Shown here one piece after another: positions 50,758 through 59,834 of a stretch of DNA of 64,000 nucleotides. The notes under the pieces are model-generated. The model had not been told where the DNA came from. It did not search any database and saw only the letters and a list, made by a program, of their open reading frames with translations. The stretch's first letter is position 1; every line of letters begins with the position of its first letter. A program made the translations under genes and the position numbers. Origin of the DNA: Dietzia sp. NCCP-2495 (GTDB taxonomy: Bacteria > Actinomycetota > Actinomycetes > Mycobacteriales > Mycobacteriaceae). The stretch is from assembly GCF_026011735.1 (NCBI RefSeq), contig NZ_BRVN01000011.1:31569-95568 (forward strand). Reading direction: 5' to 3'.

Positions 50758-51021
50758 ATGACGGCCACCACATACCAAGTTCAGGGGATGACCTGCGGGC
50801 ATTGCGTTTCGTCCGTGAAAGCCGCTGTTGGTGCATTGCCCGGCGTGATCGGCGTCGAAGTCAACTTGCAGGCAGGAAGTATGACAACGACCGGAACCGC
50901 GACTACCCAGGCCGTATCCCAAGCCGTGGCCGACGCCGGATACGCGATAGTCTCCGCAGATCAGACGGTCGGTGTCTCCTTGCCCGTGGCGAGTGGAACG
51001 GGTGGCTGCTGCTGCAGCTGA
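50758..51021 (+). CDS. copZ: Second copper chaperone CopZ with Cys-rich tail
   Basis: Heavy-metal-associated protein of 87 residues: YQVQGMTCGHCVSSVKAAVG for Cu(I) binding, then a normal fold ending VADAGYAIVSA. An extra tail ends GTGGCCCS with three consecutive cysteines, not found in the copy at 21320. ATG 50758 has AAAGGA upstream. It is divergent from the nuo-like operon and under a CsoR-type box. The tail may add metal affinity. Confidence 0.9.
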   Translation: MTATTYQVQGMTCGHCVSSVKAAVGALPGVIGVEVNLQAGSMTTTGTATTQAVSQAVADAGYAIVSADQTVGVSLPVASGTGGCCCS

Positions 51022-51285
51022 CGGTTGGCCCATTTCGGCCCGATGACGCGATGAACCACGTTCTCGAGCGAACACAGCATTGGCCGGGTGGGCACCCTCG
51101 CTCACCCGGCGCTCGACTTCCAGCCGCAAGTCATTGAGAGATGTCCGGGTCGGCATGTGGCCCGCGCGCGTGTGGCCCATATGGTGGCGCCGAGGATGAT
51201 GGGGGACATGAACTCTTCTGCCCGTGCGCTCGGAACGACAGAAGTCGCCGCACCGACGCCACGTCCGGCCACGGGCTTGCGGGCG

Positions 51286-51420
51286 ATGGCGCAGACCGCG
51301 GGTGCGCCATAGGTGCAGATTCTGGCGGGTGATCCCGATTCGGCGGGCTAGCTCGGACTCGCCGACGCCGTAGGCGCGTTTGTGGGCGTCGATGAGCTCG
51401 ACCAGGCGAGGGGTCTCCAT
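51286..51420 (-). pseudogene. Helix-turn-helix regulator, 5' fragment
   Basis: Starts METPRLVELIDAHKRAYG, then ESELARRIGITRQNLHLWRT, an XRE-like DNA-binding start. Past RGLR the frame turns into Arg/His-rich text that does not look coding, so the gene is probably truncated or frameshifted. The operator-like repeat at 51462 lies where its promoter would be. Confidence 0.5.
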
Positions 51421-51461
51421 GCTCTGAGTGTCCGCGTGCGCCACGGGTACCGTCAAGGGGT

Positions 51462-51487
51462 AGTTAACCGTTCCGGCAAGGTTAACT
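51462..51487. promoter_or_regulatory. Inverted repeat AGTTAACC-N10-GGTTAACT
   Basis: Perfect 8-bp inverted repeat with a 10-bp spacer, 42 bases before the helix-turn-helix start. The following bases are AT-rich (TTTACAGAATAATAG), as in a promoter. Probably the old operator of that regulator. Confidence 0.5.
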
Positions 51488-51897
51488 TTACAGAATAATA
51501 GTTACCGGCGGGCACGCAGGAGCTCGTGTCCTACGCAGTCCGGCTGGTCTTGATGGAATCATGAATGGCGCCGGCGGCTTCTCTGGGGCGGTTGGCCGTG
51601 TAGATCTGGGTGGCATTCGGGAGTGCTGGTAGATGGGCAGCCCGGTTCAGCGCAGATTGCGCAGTGGCGGCTAGCGATCGTGCGAAGTGTCGGCCCGCCG
51701 TGCCGGGGTCGGCGGTGGAGGAGCGCTTTCCCCGAGTGGCGAGCCGGTCGTTCGCTCCGAGACCGCCTGATTCCGAGCGCTTTCGCGAGTAGTGGCGTAC
51801 TCCCACTAGACCTACAGTGCGCGTCCAGGCAGTTGCCAGGAACGGCCGTCAGATTGGTGCTCACACCCCCGACGCCTACGAGCTAGGAGCAAGCACC
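51488..51897. other. Region without a supported gene
   Basis: About 410 bases before the dioxygenase-like gene. A minus-strand open frame (51531-51806) ends in plausible text (LPNATQIYTANRPREAAGAI) but has no domain or good ribosome site. It may be a gene remnant. Confidence 0.35.
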
Positions 51898-52923
51898 ATG
51901 AACCACGTCCCTGAAGCTGACCGGACCCCGGATGGGCCGGTGTACGAGGGCCGTCTGCTGGCCCGCCCAGACGATGAACTGGTCGATCAGGGCGCGGCTT
52001 TCGACGCCACGACCTTGGTCACCCGACGACGGATGCTGGGCCTGGTCGGCGCGGGAGTCGGCGCGGTCACTCTCGCCGCCTGCTATCCGGGCAGTTCCAG
52101 CTCGAGCAGTGCCGGCTCAGTATCTGGTTCCACGACCACCGCTGCCTCCGGGTCCTCGATTGCTGAGATTCCCGAGGAGACCAACGGCCCCTATCCGGCT
52201 GATGGCACCAACGGTGTCAACGTGTTGCAAGAGTCCGGAATCGTGCGCAGTGATCTGACGTCCAGCCTTGATGGGGGAACGACCGTTGAGGGCGTGCCGT
52301 TTGAGCTCACGTTCGTCGTCACTGACATGGCCAACGGCAACGTCCCCTTCGCGGGTGCGGCGGTCTACGCGTGGCAGTGTGACGCCCAGGGCCTCTACTC
52401 GATGTACTCCCAGGGCGCTGAGGACGAGACGTACCTACGCGGCATCCAGGTCGCTGACACCAATGGCGAGTTGACCTTCAAGACCATCGTTCCGGGCTGC
52501 TACACAGGCCGATGGGCCCACATCCACTTCGAGGTCTATCCCGACGAGCAGTCCGCGACCGAGGTGGCCAACGTCATCGCGACATCCCAGCTGGCCTTTC
52601 CCCCGGAGATGCTCACTGACATCTACGCCCTCGATGCGTACGCCGGCTCGGCCGAGAACCTTGCCGGTGTGGGCGCCGCGATCTCTGATGACGGCATCTT
52701 CGCCGAGGGCGACTGGAGCCTGCAGGTGCCCACCATCACCGGCGACATCACTTCCGGGTACGTCGGCAGATTGGCCGTCGGCGTCGACACCACGACCGAA
52801 GCCACCAGCGGCGGCGGAGGGATGCCGCCCGGCGGCGGTGGCGGTGGGACGCCGCCCGGTGGTGGCGGTGGGATGCCGCCCGGTGGCGGTACGCCACCTA
52901 ACGGCGGCCCGCCGAGCAACTAA
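51898..52923 (+). CDS. Tat-exported lipoprotein related to intradiol ring-cleavage dioxygenases
   Basis: Lipoprotein of 341 residues: twin-arginine signal TRRRMLGLVGAGVGA (Arg43-45) and lipobox LAAC (Cys62). The fold is that of intradiol dioxygenases, with the usual iron ligands visible: Tyr in AAVYAWQCDAQG, Tyr in ETYLRGIQ, and two His in GRWAHIHFEVYP. The C terminus is a low-complexity GGGMPPGGG repeat, likely wall-spanning. ATG 51898 has AGGAGC upstream. The next genes are tatA, tatC and tatB, so it may be their main cargo. Substrate unknown; a non-catalytic role is possible. Confidence 0.85.
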   Translation: MNHVPEADRTPDGPVYEGRLLARPDDELVDQGAAFDATTLVTRRRMLGLVGAGVGAVTLAACYPGSSSSSSAGSVSGSTTTAASGSSIAEIPEETNGPYPADGTNGVNVLQESGIVRSDLTSSLDGGTTVEGVPFELTFVVTDMANGNVPFAGAAVYAWQCDAQGLYSMYSQGAEDETYLRGIQVADTNGELTFKTIVPGCYTGRWAHIHFEVYPDEQSATEVANVIATSQLAFPPEMLTDIYALDAYAGSAENLAGVGAAISDDGIFAEGDWSLQVPTITGDITSGYVGRLAVGVDTTTEATSGGGGMPPGGGGGGTPPGGGGGMPPGGGTPPNGGPPSN

Positions 52924-52986
52924 TTACCCCGCCATCTCGGTGGCACACCCCGCTCGATCTGACCCTTAATCTCTAGGAGAAACATC

Positions 52987-53250
52987 ATGTTGCACAATCT
53001 CACGGGCTGGCACGCCCTGGTCATCCTCGCCATTTTGCTTCTGGTCTTCGGGGCGTCGAAACTGCCGGCGCTGGCTAAGAGCGTCGGGCAGTCGATGCGG
53101 ATCCTCAAAGACGAAGTCCGCGAGGGGACCGACGCGGACACAGCGCCAACTGCCAGCACCGTGGCCCCGGCAGTGGCCGGGGCCACGGATCAGCAGGCCG
53201 CACCGGTCACGGGTCGCCCGGAGTTGAACCCGGTCAGCAGGGCATCGTGA
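52987..53250 (+). CDS. tatA: Tat translocase subunit TatA
   Basis: Protein of 87 residues with one N-terminal helix (TGWHALVILAILLLVFGASK), then the amphipathic helix LPALAKSVGQSMRILKDEVR and a flexible Ala/Pro tail. It has the FGxxKLP hinge typical of TatA. TCTAGGAGAA precedes the ATG. It overlaps tatC by four bases. This set is likely additional to the housekeeping tat genes and follows a Tat substrate. Confidence 0.92.
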   Translation: MLHNLTGWHALVILAILLLVFGASKLPALAKSVGQSMRILKDEVREGTDADTAPTASTVAPAVAGATDQQAAPVTGRPELNPVSRAS

Positions 53251-54056
53251 CTGCCGCCACCGCCGCACGGGGAACGATGCTTCTCTCCGACCATGTCCGA
53301 GAAATGCGCAACCGCGCCATTCGCGCGGCGGTGGCATTGCTCGTCGGCATCGTCGCCGGCTATCTGCTCTCCGACCAGATCCTTGACGTGCTGCGAGCCC
53401 CGATCGATGAGATCGCCCGGTATCGGCAGGCGAGCCTGAACTACGACACGGTGACCGGGGCGTTCGACCTCAAGCTCAAAATCGCACTCTTTACCGGCGT
53501 GCTGCTGGCAAGCCCGGTGTGGCTCGTCGAGTTGTTCGGGTTCGCGGTGCCCGGGATGACCGCGAGGGAGAAAAAGTACACCGTCGGGTTCGCGCTAAGC
53601 GCGATCCCCCTGTTCGCCACCGGAGTCGCGTTCGGATTCCTGCTGTTCCCGCAAATGGTGCGGCTCCTGGCCGGATTGTCCTCCAACGAGGATGCCACCA
53701 TTTTGACCGCGACCTACTACGTGGACTTCGTGATGAAGATCGTGCTGGCGACCGGAGTGGCATTCGTGCTGCCCGTCTTTGTCGTCCTGCTCAACTTCCT
53801 CGATCTGGTCTCGGCGAAGACCATCCGAGGCAGCTGGCGTCTCATCGTCGTCGGAATCGCGCTGTTCAGCGCACTGGTGACCCCTGCCGCCGACGTGCTG
53901 TCGATGTTCCTGGTCGCGGTCCCCATGACCATTCTGTTCGCCGGCGCACTGGCGATCACCCAACTACGGGACAGCCGGGCGAACCGCCGAGCTGTCACCG
54001 CTGAGGTCGCCGACCTTTCGGCGGAAAGGCAGGGATCTGCACCATGTTCGGTCTGA
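53247..54056 (+). CDS. tatC: Tat translocase subunit TatC
   Basis: Six-helix receptor of 269 residues from a GTG start. Signature LLSDHVREMRNRAIRAAVAL at the N terminus, then ASPVWLVELFGFAVPGMTAR with EKKYTV, and SALVTPAADVLSMFLVAVPM near the end. It binds the twin-arginine motif. It overlaps tatA by four bases and tatB by thirteen. Confidence 0.95.
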   Translation: MTAATAARGTMLLSDHVREMRNRAIRAAVALLVGIVAGYLLSDQILDVLRAPIDEIARYRQASLNYDTVTGAFDLKLKIALFTGVLLASPVWLVELFGFAVPGMTAREKKYTVGFALSAIPLFATGVAFGFLLFPQMVRLLAGLSSNEDATILTATYYVDFVMKIVLATGVAFVLPVFVVLLNFLDLVSAKTIRGSWRLIVVGIALFSALVTPAADVLSMFLVAVPMTILFAGALAITQLRDSRANRRAVTAEVADLSAERQGSAPCSV

Positions 54057-54538
54057 CGTTCGAGAAGCTGCTATTGCTCGCGATCATCGCCGGGGTCATC
54101 CTCGGTCCACACAATCTGCCGATCTACGCGCAGAAGCTCGCCGAGACCGTCCGCGCGCTGCGGGCCTTCATCGACATGACCCGCACAACGGCCGAGAAAG
54201 AGATGGGGATACCCCTGCAGCGCGCCGACTGGCAATCGCTGAACCTGCGGCAATACGACCCTCGTCTGATCGTGCGCGAGGCGCTCGATGAAGCTGACAG
54301 TACTGCGACCTCACCTGAGGCGGGCACGGAGAGTAGCCGCGAGGTAGAGCCCGCCGAGACTGGGGACGACCTGGCTGAGCAGGCAAGTCGCGTGCGCCCG
54401 GGGCAGAAGTTCATCACCACCGGGTCGGCAGCCCATCCAGTTCGCCTGCCCATCGACTCGCTGCCCCTCGATGACCCCCGCCGGATCGCCGCATGCGGCA
54501 CAACCTTGGTGGACGAGCCTGAACACGTCGAAGTCTGA
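54044..54538 (+). CDS. tatB: Tat translocase subunit TatB
   Basis: Protein of 164 residues: FGLTFEKLLLLAIIAGVILG with the GPHNLP hinge, an amphipathic helix KLAETVRALRAFIDMTRTTA and a long charged tail. The hinge and length fit TatB. Its start lies inside the end of tatC. It closes the tatACB operon. Confidence 0.9.
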   Translation: MFGLTFEKLLLLAIIAGVILGPHNLPIYAQKLAETVRALRAFIDMTRTTAEKEMGIPLQRADWQSLNLRQYDPRLIVREALDEADSTATSPEAGTESSREVEPAETGDDLAEQASRVRPGQKFITTGSAAHPVRLPIDSLPLDDPRRIAACGTTLVDEPEHVEV

Positions 54539-54660
54539 CCCCGACCGTCCGGGAAGCCGGGACACGTCACATGGCCTGTGCTGCGCGCGTGTTGAGTGGG
54601 TCTCCAGGGGCGACGCAGGAGCGTCGACGCGGCGTGCTGAGAGGTGGTTCCAGTCGAGCA

Positions 54661-54905
54661 CTAGCTGTACTGACCACTGTGGTTGCGTACGCGGTCTGCG
54701 GGTGAGGCGCCTCGTAGTGCGGTGTGGCCGCGGTGGTCATTGTAGTGGTGCAGGAACGCTGGGAAGTGTGCCGCGCGGTCGGCTTCACTGGTGTAGGGCT
54801 CGGAAACCGCTCAGCTGCACGAGTGGGCCCCCAGCCGTCATCGACGACACACCGGGCCAGGCGCAGCCTTCCGGTCGGAGTGAGGGTGGCGTTAGCGTGG
54901 GACAC
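54661..54905 (-). pseudogene. IS481-family transposase with internal deletion
   Basis: The N-terminal end (VSHANATLTPTGRLRLARCV, VDDGWGPTRAAERF) and the C-terminal end (YTSEADRAAAFPAW-like text, here EADRAAHFPAFLHHYNDHRG, HTALRG, RNHSGQYS and stop) of an IS481 transposase are both present. The catalytic middle is missing and the frame changes between them. An inverted pair GAAGACCTCCG / CGGAGGTCTTC flanks the start side at 54906-54973. Not active. Confidence 0.75.
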
Positions 54906-55049
54906 GAAGACCTCCGTTGTGGATGTGGTTGCTTGGTCGCTTTCACACCTCACACGGAGGTCTTCCCCATGTCGGCCCGCCATGCCGACCTGCGACACAA
55001 CGTCCGTGGTCATTACGACTAGCACACCGGCTACAGGCGAAGCGATAGG

Positions 55050-55991
55050 TCAGGAACGGCGTCGCTCCCTACGCAGGAGGGAGCGCAGAGTCTCGGCGTT
55101 CGCGTAGCCGACCCGTAGCGCGATCTCGGCGGAGGTGAGGTCCGTGGTTGCTGAGAGGTGCCGAGCTCGTTCGATGCGAAGCCGTTGGACGAAGCCGAGC
55201 GGAGTGAGGTTGAGCGCCGCACGGACTCGTCGTTCGAGGGTGCGCCGGCTGGTGCCGAGCGACTGCGCGACGAAGGCGACGTTGAACGGTTCGTCCAGGC
55301 GGGCGCGCACGAAGCGTTCGAACTCGACGACGATCGGGTCCTCGTGCCTGAGATGTTCGTAGGCGACAAAGGCCGCCTGCGACGGGCGCTCGTCGATGAT
55401 GAGGAGCTTGGCGACATGTTGGGCCAGGTCGGGGCTGATCGATCGCACGAGTGAGAGCGCGAGGTCGATGTGGGCGAACGCGGCGCCGGCGGTGACGAGG
55501 TTCCCGTCGACCACGACCATGGTGTCGAGATCGAGGGCGACGGTCGGATAGCGCTTCAGGAACTCCGGCCCCAGGAACCAGCTGGTCGTCGCCCGCCGAT
55601 GATGCATCCGTCCGGTCTCGGCGACAGCGAACACGCCGGTGCACGCCGCGGCGATCCGGGTGGTCGCCTCGTCGAGGCGCCCGAGCGAGGCGATGACCGA
55701 ACGAGCATCTCGGCTCTGGAGGGCGTCGTTGGTAGGGGCGGCCGTAAGGGTTCCAAGCGCAGGGACGACGACCACGTCGAACTCTGCGGACTCCGACAGC
55801 GGGTGGTCCACCGACAGGGTCATCGATGCCGTCGTGGTCACTCGCCGTTTCGGTCCGAGGATGGCGAGTTCGATCGGGTCGATCCGCGGGTCGACATCGC
55901 CGCGGGCTCCGTCGGCCACCCGCACGATGTCGATGATCGACGCGATAGCCGAACCGAAGCAGCCGTCGATCGCGACCAGTCCGATACGCAT
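55050..55991 (-). CDS. GlxA-family regulator (DJ-1/PfpI plus AraC domains)
   Basis: Transcription factor of 313 residues. An N-terminal DJ-1/PfpI-like domain (IGLVAIDGCFGSAIASIIDI; IAAACTGVFAVAETG with the nucleophile-elbow Cys) is followed by a C-terminal AraC helix-turn-helix pair (FVAQSLGTSRRTLERRVRAA and AEIALRVGYANAETLRSLLR). Ligand unknown. It is divergent from a small monooxygenase gene 107 bases away, its likely target. Confidence 0.9.
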   Translation of the reverse strand: MRIGLVAIDGCFGSAIASIIDIVRVADGARGDVDPRIDPIELAILGPKRRVTTTASMTLSVDHPLSESAEFDVVVVPALGTLTAAPTNDALQSRDARSVIASLGRLDEATTRIAAACTGVFAVAETGRMHHRRATTSWFLGPEFLKRYPTVALDLDTMVVVDGNLVTAGAAFAHIDLALSLVRSISPDLAQHVAKLLIIDERPSQAAFVAYEHLRHEDPIVVEFERFVRARLDEPFNVAFVAQSLGTSRRTLERRVRAALNLTPLGFVQRLRIERARHLSATTDLTSAEIALRVGYANAETLRSLLRRERRRS

Positions 55992-56098
55992 GACGTAAAC
56001 AATAGCAATACTGCCGTATACGCCACTTCCCCCCGGCCCTCGCTCGTCGTACGCTGAACTCGTCCAACGAAGAACCCCGACTTCAAGGAGAGTCCCTC

Positions 56099-56410
56099 AT
56101 GTCCACACCCGCATCACTTCCGTATGCCTTCGTCGCCAAGATCGTCGCGGCCGATGGACAGCACGACGCGGTCGCCGATCTGCTCGCCGGCGCTGTCGCA
56201 CTCGCCAACGAAGAAGCAGGAACGATTGTCTGGTTCGCGGTCAGGACCCACGCCGACACCTTCTGGATCTTCGATGCATTCCCCGACGAGGCCGCTCGCG
56301 ACGCCCACGCCAACGGCGCCATCGTCGCAGCCCTGACGGACAACCAGCACCTCCTCGGCGCAGCACCCGAGATCCTGGCGGCCGACGTCCTCGCGTCCAA
56401 GCTCCCGTAG
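56099..56410 (+). CDS. Antibiotic biosynthesis monooxygenase-fold protein
   Basis: Dimeric alpha/beta-barrel (ABM) protein of 103 residues: YAFVAKIVAADGQHDAVADL, EAGTIVWFAVRTHADTFWIF, DAFPDEAARDAHANGAI. Small ABM proteins act on quinones or reactive carbonyls, or degrade haem (IsdG); here the class cannot be fixed. AAGGAGAG precedes the ATG. Probably controlled by the divergent GlxA-type regulator. A GCAACGC / GCGTTGC hairpin follows at 56464-56483. Confidence 0.85.
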   Translation: MSTPASLPYAFVAKIVAADGQHDAVADLLAGAVALANEEAGTIVWFAVRTHADTFWIFDAFPDEAARDAHANGAIVAALTDNQHLLGAAPEILAADVLASKLP

Positions 56411-56628
56411 TCCGCCAACACACGAGGCGATCGCGCCCCGCCGAGCCGTCGCCAGGTAGCCACGCAACGCCATGCTGCGTTGCCGAGCGGTGCGAGGCCT
56501 ATCGGCACACGGACAGGATGCCGGCCGCGATCGCTCAGCCGGCGAGGGGACCGTCGCAGAGGAGAGCGACGCCGGTGTCGGGCAGAGCCGTAAGGCCAGC
56601 GCATCGCGCGACCACCAGAACCGAACCG

Positions 56629-56658
56629 CCCCTGCCCTGCGTTTCCGCAGGTCAGGGG
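56629..56658 (-). terminator. Terminator of a former tRNA-Thr gene
   Basis: Read on the minus strand: CCCCTGACCTGCG-GAAA-CGCAGGGCAGGGG, a 13-pair stem with one mismatch and a GAAA loop, nine bases after the tRNA-Thr 3' end. Confidence 0.65.
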
Positions 56659-56667
56659 CTGTTCGCC

Positions 56668-56702
56668 GGAGCCGCCTGTCGGAATCGAAGCGACGACCTA
56701 AT
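56668..56702 (-). other. tRNA-Thr 3' fragment, likely attachment-site remnant
   Basis: On the minus strand AGGTCGTCGCTTCGATTC is followed by CGACAGGCGGCTCC, which is the T-arm and 3' acceptor of an actinobacterial tRNA-Thr with one T-stem change (G to C). Sequence 5' of it is unrelated, so the tRNA is not complete. With the terminator next to it, this is the usual footprint of integration into a tRNA 3' end. Confidence 0.6.
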
Positions 56703-57073
56703 CACGTCGGTTTTGCGTCTATCGCTTGATGCGCCCACTGGGCGAACGAGCCGCTGACCTGCGCAAACGCTGAGCGTGGGGGACGCCGCCATCCGGTGGT
56801 GACCGACGACGACCGACCAGTACCGACCGTTTCACCGGAGCTTGCGGCGGCGTCGAAGCCGAGCAAGCTCCATTCCTTTAGCTCACCGCGCCCTCCTCCT
56901 CGCCGGTCCCGTCGTCGTCGAAGACGTTTCAGGGGTATTCTCAGATGACGGTGTAGGCTGGCCGCGTCGTAGCCCGGCGGAGCGGCACATAGGGGACAAG
57001 CCACCTACGGCAGCGAAGAAACGAGCCAACTCCACCGAGCCACTCTCATTCTGGTACTGACGCGAAGAGAATT
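56703..57073. other. Unassigned sequence between tRNA remnant and IS3 remnant
   Basis: About 370 bases. A minus-strand frame (56702-57004) has no recognisable domain. The segment probably belongs to mobile-element debris, including the missing OrfB side of the IS3 element. Confidence 0.35.
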
Positions 57074-57347
57074 TCAGGCCCTGCGCATGATCTCCAGGTC
57101 CTCGGTCAGCCGCCGGTTCTCGGCCCTAAGCCGCTTGATCTCGGCGCTCTCCTTAGTGCTGACGCCGGGACGTGCTCCGGCGTCGATGTCGGCCTGCACG
57201 GCCCACCTCCGGACCGTTTTCCTTGCCCAGTTCCAACCGGCGGCCGATCTGGTCGCAGCAGGCCGTCAGCGACGCGTACTCACCGCGGTGCTCGGCCACC
57301 ATCCGCAGCGCCCGCTCCTTGACCGCGGGATCGATTTTCTTCGGCAA
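57074..57347 (-). pseudogene. IS3-family OrfA, frameshifted
   Basis: Starts PKKIDPAVKERALRMVAEHR after Met, then ACCDQIGRRLELGKE. There the frame breaks. The continuation in another frame gives AVQADIDAGARPGVSTKESA, EIKRLRAENRRLTEDLEIMR and a stop, the standard OrfA end. No OrfB follows. An inactive IS3-group insertion sequence. Confidence 0.75.
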
Positions 57348-57486
57348 TCAACCATCCTCCTCGACTCGAAAAGGAGGCGGTGGGAAATCTGGGGCGGTTC
57401 ACTTCGTCTCCATTCCGCCTTGCGCGCTGCACGGTCGACAAGTCTCGCGGCCGGGCGCTGCGCTTGGGTTCCGATAAACTTCCCGC

Positions 57487-59329
57487 ATGACGAGTCGGCA
57501 GATGGAACGGCGCATTAGTTGGCGAACGATTCGCACGGAGTCGGGTTCGGCTTTGCTCTTGGTCGTCGTCGCAGCGGTCGCCTTGCTCTGGGCGAACTCG
57601 CCACTCTCCGAGGCCTATTTCGGGCTGTGGGATGTCGAGATCGGGTTCGATGTCGGCGGGTTCGGACTGCACATGAACCTGCACCACTGGATCAACGACG
57701 GCCTCATGGTGGTCTTCTTCTTCGTCGTTGGCCTCGAGGTGCGACAGGAGTTCGCGCATGGGACGCTCCGAGACGCCAGCCGCGCGCGTCTCGCGTTGAT
57801 CGCTGGCGTCGCTGGCGTGGCACTGCCCGCAGTTTTCTACATCCTGATCGTGGCCGCCGCGGGCGGCGACGGGCTCGGTGGATGGGGCGCGGTGGTCGGT
57901 ACCGACACCGCGTTCCTGTTGGGTGCCCTCGCACTCGTCGGCCCGAAACTTTCCGGCCAGTTGCGGGTGTTCCTACTCACCCTCACCGTCGTCGATGACT
58001 TCTTCGCCGTCTCCATCATCGGCATTGTACAGCGACGAGATCCGGCTCGTTCCGCTGCTGATCGCAGTTGCCTGCCTCGCCGGGTTGTGGCTTCTGGGTC
58101 GTTCGCGGCAATCGAGCGCCACACCGTACGTGCTGATTGTCATTGTGCTCTGGTTCGCGACCGTTGATTCCGGAGTCCACGCCTCCCTCGCGGGCATGGT
58201 CGCAGGACTCCTTATCCCCGCCTACCCGACGCGTCGGCAACAGGTGGTCGCGGCTCGTCAGCTGTTCCGCGACTTCTGGCAGTCGCCGAGCGCGGCATCG
58301 GCCCGCGCAGTCGATCGCGGCTTGGCGCGAGGTATCTCGGTAAATGAACGCATGCACGAGGTCTTGCGCATGCCGACCGCGCTCGTCATCGTCCCGATCT
58401 TCGCCCTCGCGAACGCTGGCGTCGACCTGCGCGGCGGCGTGCTCGTCGATTCCTTCCAGTCCTCCGTGACGTGGGGAGTCATCGTGGGTCTCGTGCTCGG
58501 CAAACTTCTCGGCATCGGTCTCGCCACCTTCGTCGCTGTGAAGCTCGGAGCCGGTCGGCTACCCGAGGGTGTCGGGATGGGCAGCGTGTTTGGCGGCGCG
58601 GCGCTTTCGGGGATCGGGTTCACCGTGTCGCTCCTGGTGATCGGCCTCGCGTTCGGCCCGACGTCCGACCTGGGTCGGCAAGCGACCGTCGGCGTGTTGG
58701 TCGCGATGGTGCTCGCTACCGCGCTTGGTTGGCTGATTTTCCGGGTTGCTGCGAAACGCTGGGGAGAGGAGACGGCAGATCTGCCGATGGTGCTCACACC
58801 ACCCGTTGATCCTGAAGTCGACCACATCCGCGGACCAGAGGACGCCCAGCTCACGCTCGTCGAGTACATCGACTTCGAATGCGCCTATTGCGCGCACGCA
58901 ACGGGTTCCTGGGAGGACCTTCGCAGCCGGTTCGGGGACGATCTCCGGTATGTCGTTCGCCACCTGCCACATCACCCTCACGGCCCCATAGCCGCACGAG
59001 CGTCGGAGGCGGCATCGAATCAGGGGATCTTCTGGCCGTGGCTGGACTTCGTCTTCACGCGGCAAGATGCGCTCGAGCGCGAAGATCTGATCCGCTACGC
59101 CGAAGAGCTGGGCCTGGATGTCGCCCAGTTCACGGCTGACCTCGATAGTGCCGCCGTACGTGCCCGTGTGGAGCGGGATCTCGAAAGCGCCGATGCAAGC
59201 GGAGCGCACGCCACCCCGACGTTCTTCGTAGACGGCCGACGGTTGCTGGGTAACTACGACGCTCGAACGCTCACCTCAGCCCTCGAAGCCAGCCGCCGAG
59301 GCACACGAACCCAGGAAGTGCGCTCCTGA
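57487..59329 (+). pseudogene. nhaA: NhaA Na+/H+ antiporter fused to DsbA-like thioredoxin, frameshifted
   Basis: The first frame (57487 onward) gives NhaA to VVDDFFAVSIIGIV (antiporter Asp pair). Near 58027 the coding switches frame to YSDEIRLVPLLIAVACLAGL and completes NhaA (LSGIGFTVSLLVIGLAFG). A fused thioredoxin-like domain follows, with CAYC in YIDFECAYCAHATGSW and TPTFFVDGRRLLG. The break looks like loss of two bases (GTCTAC to GTAC). This NhaA-thioredoxin fusion is known in actinobacteria. It is either a pseudogene or a sequence error; both halves otherwise look well kept. Confidence 0.8.
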
Positions 59330-59369
59330 GTCGTCAGGCGTCGCGGGGCGCGTCGGTACACCTGCTCCG

Positions 59370-59834
59370 GTGATTGCTGTCGAACAACTCGGCGCGCCGG
59401 CATTGTTGCAGAGCCTCGCAATCGACGGCGTGGCCATGCTGTCGAGCACCCTCACAGGAGTCGCGGTGGCGCTGACGAGCTCACGTTCTCGGGCATTCGC
59501 AGTGCGGCTCGGAGCAGTGCTGCTCTTGGGGTGGATCGCCTCAATGGCGGCCGTCTACGCGGTTCCTTCAGCGTGGCTTGCGGTCAGCGTCGCCAGCCTC
59601 ACCGCGCCTCTTCTGATGTCGGCTTTCGCGTTGTCGAGTTGGTTGCCGTGGGTGCTACTCGCATTGGGGCCCGCGCGGGCGCTCGTACTGCTTCCGTGGC
59701 CACGTCGCGCGCTGCCGCCCCGTGTGCTCGCTCCCGCTCCCGGCGAGACTGAAGCCGGAGCCTCACCCGTCCGCATCCGACGGGTGAGGACGACACCGCC
59801 ACCTGTTACAAGCTACGAACAGGAGAGGCCCTGA
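59370..59834 (+). CDS. Small membrane protein, 154 aa
   Basis: Protein from a GTG start with three to four hydrophobic segments (AFAVRLGAVLLLGWIASMAA, AWLAVSVASLTAPLLMSAFA, WLPWVLLALGPARALVLLPW) and an Arg/Pro-rich cytosolic tail. No family recognised. It follows the NhaA fusion by 40 bases and may be cotranscribed with it. Confidence 0.5.
   Translation: MIAVEQLGAPALLQSLAIDGVAMLSSTLTGVAVALTSSRSRAFAVRLGAVLLLGWIASMAAVYAVPSAWLAVSVASLTAPLLMSAFALSSWLPWVLLALGPARALVLLPWPRRALPPRVLAPAPGETEAGASPVRIRRVRTTPPPVTSYEQERP

Noticed and set aside
54980..55022. Tiny plus-strand frame after the IS481 remnant
   Set aside because: Seventeen codons only, part of the inverted-repeat flank of the insertion sequence; no evidence of expression.
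56702..57004. Minus-strand 100-codon frame beside the tRNA remnant
   Set aside because: Composition is Arg/Ser-rich with no domain; more likely insertion-sequence debris.
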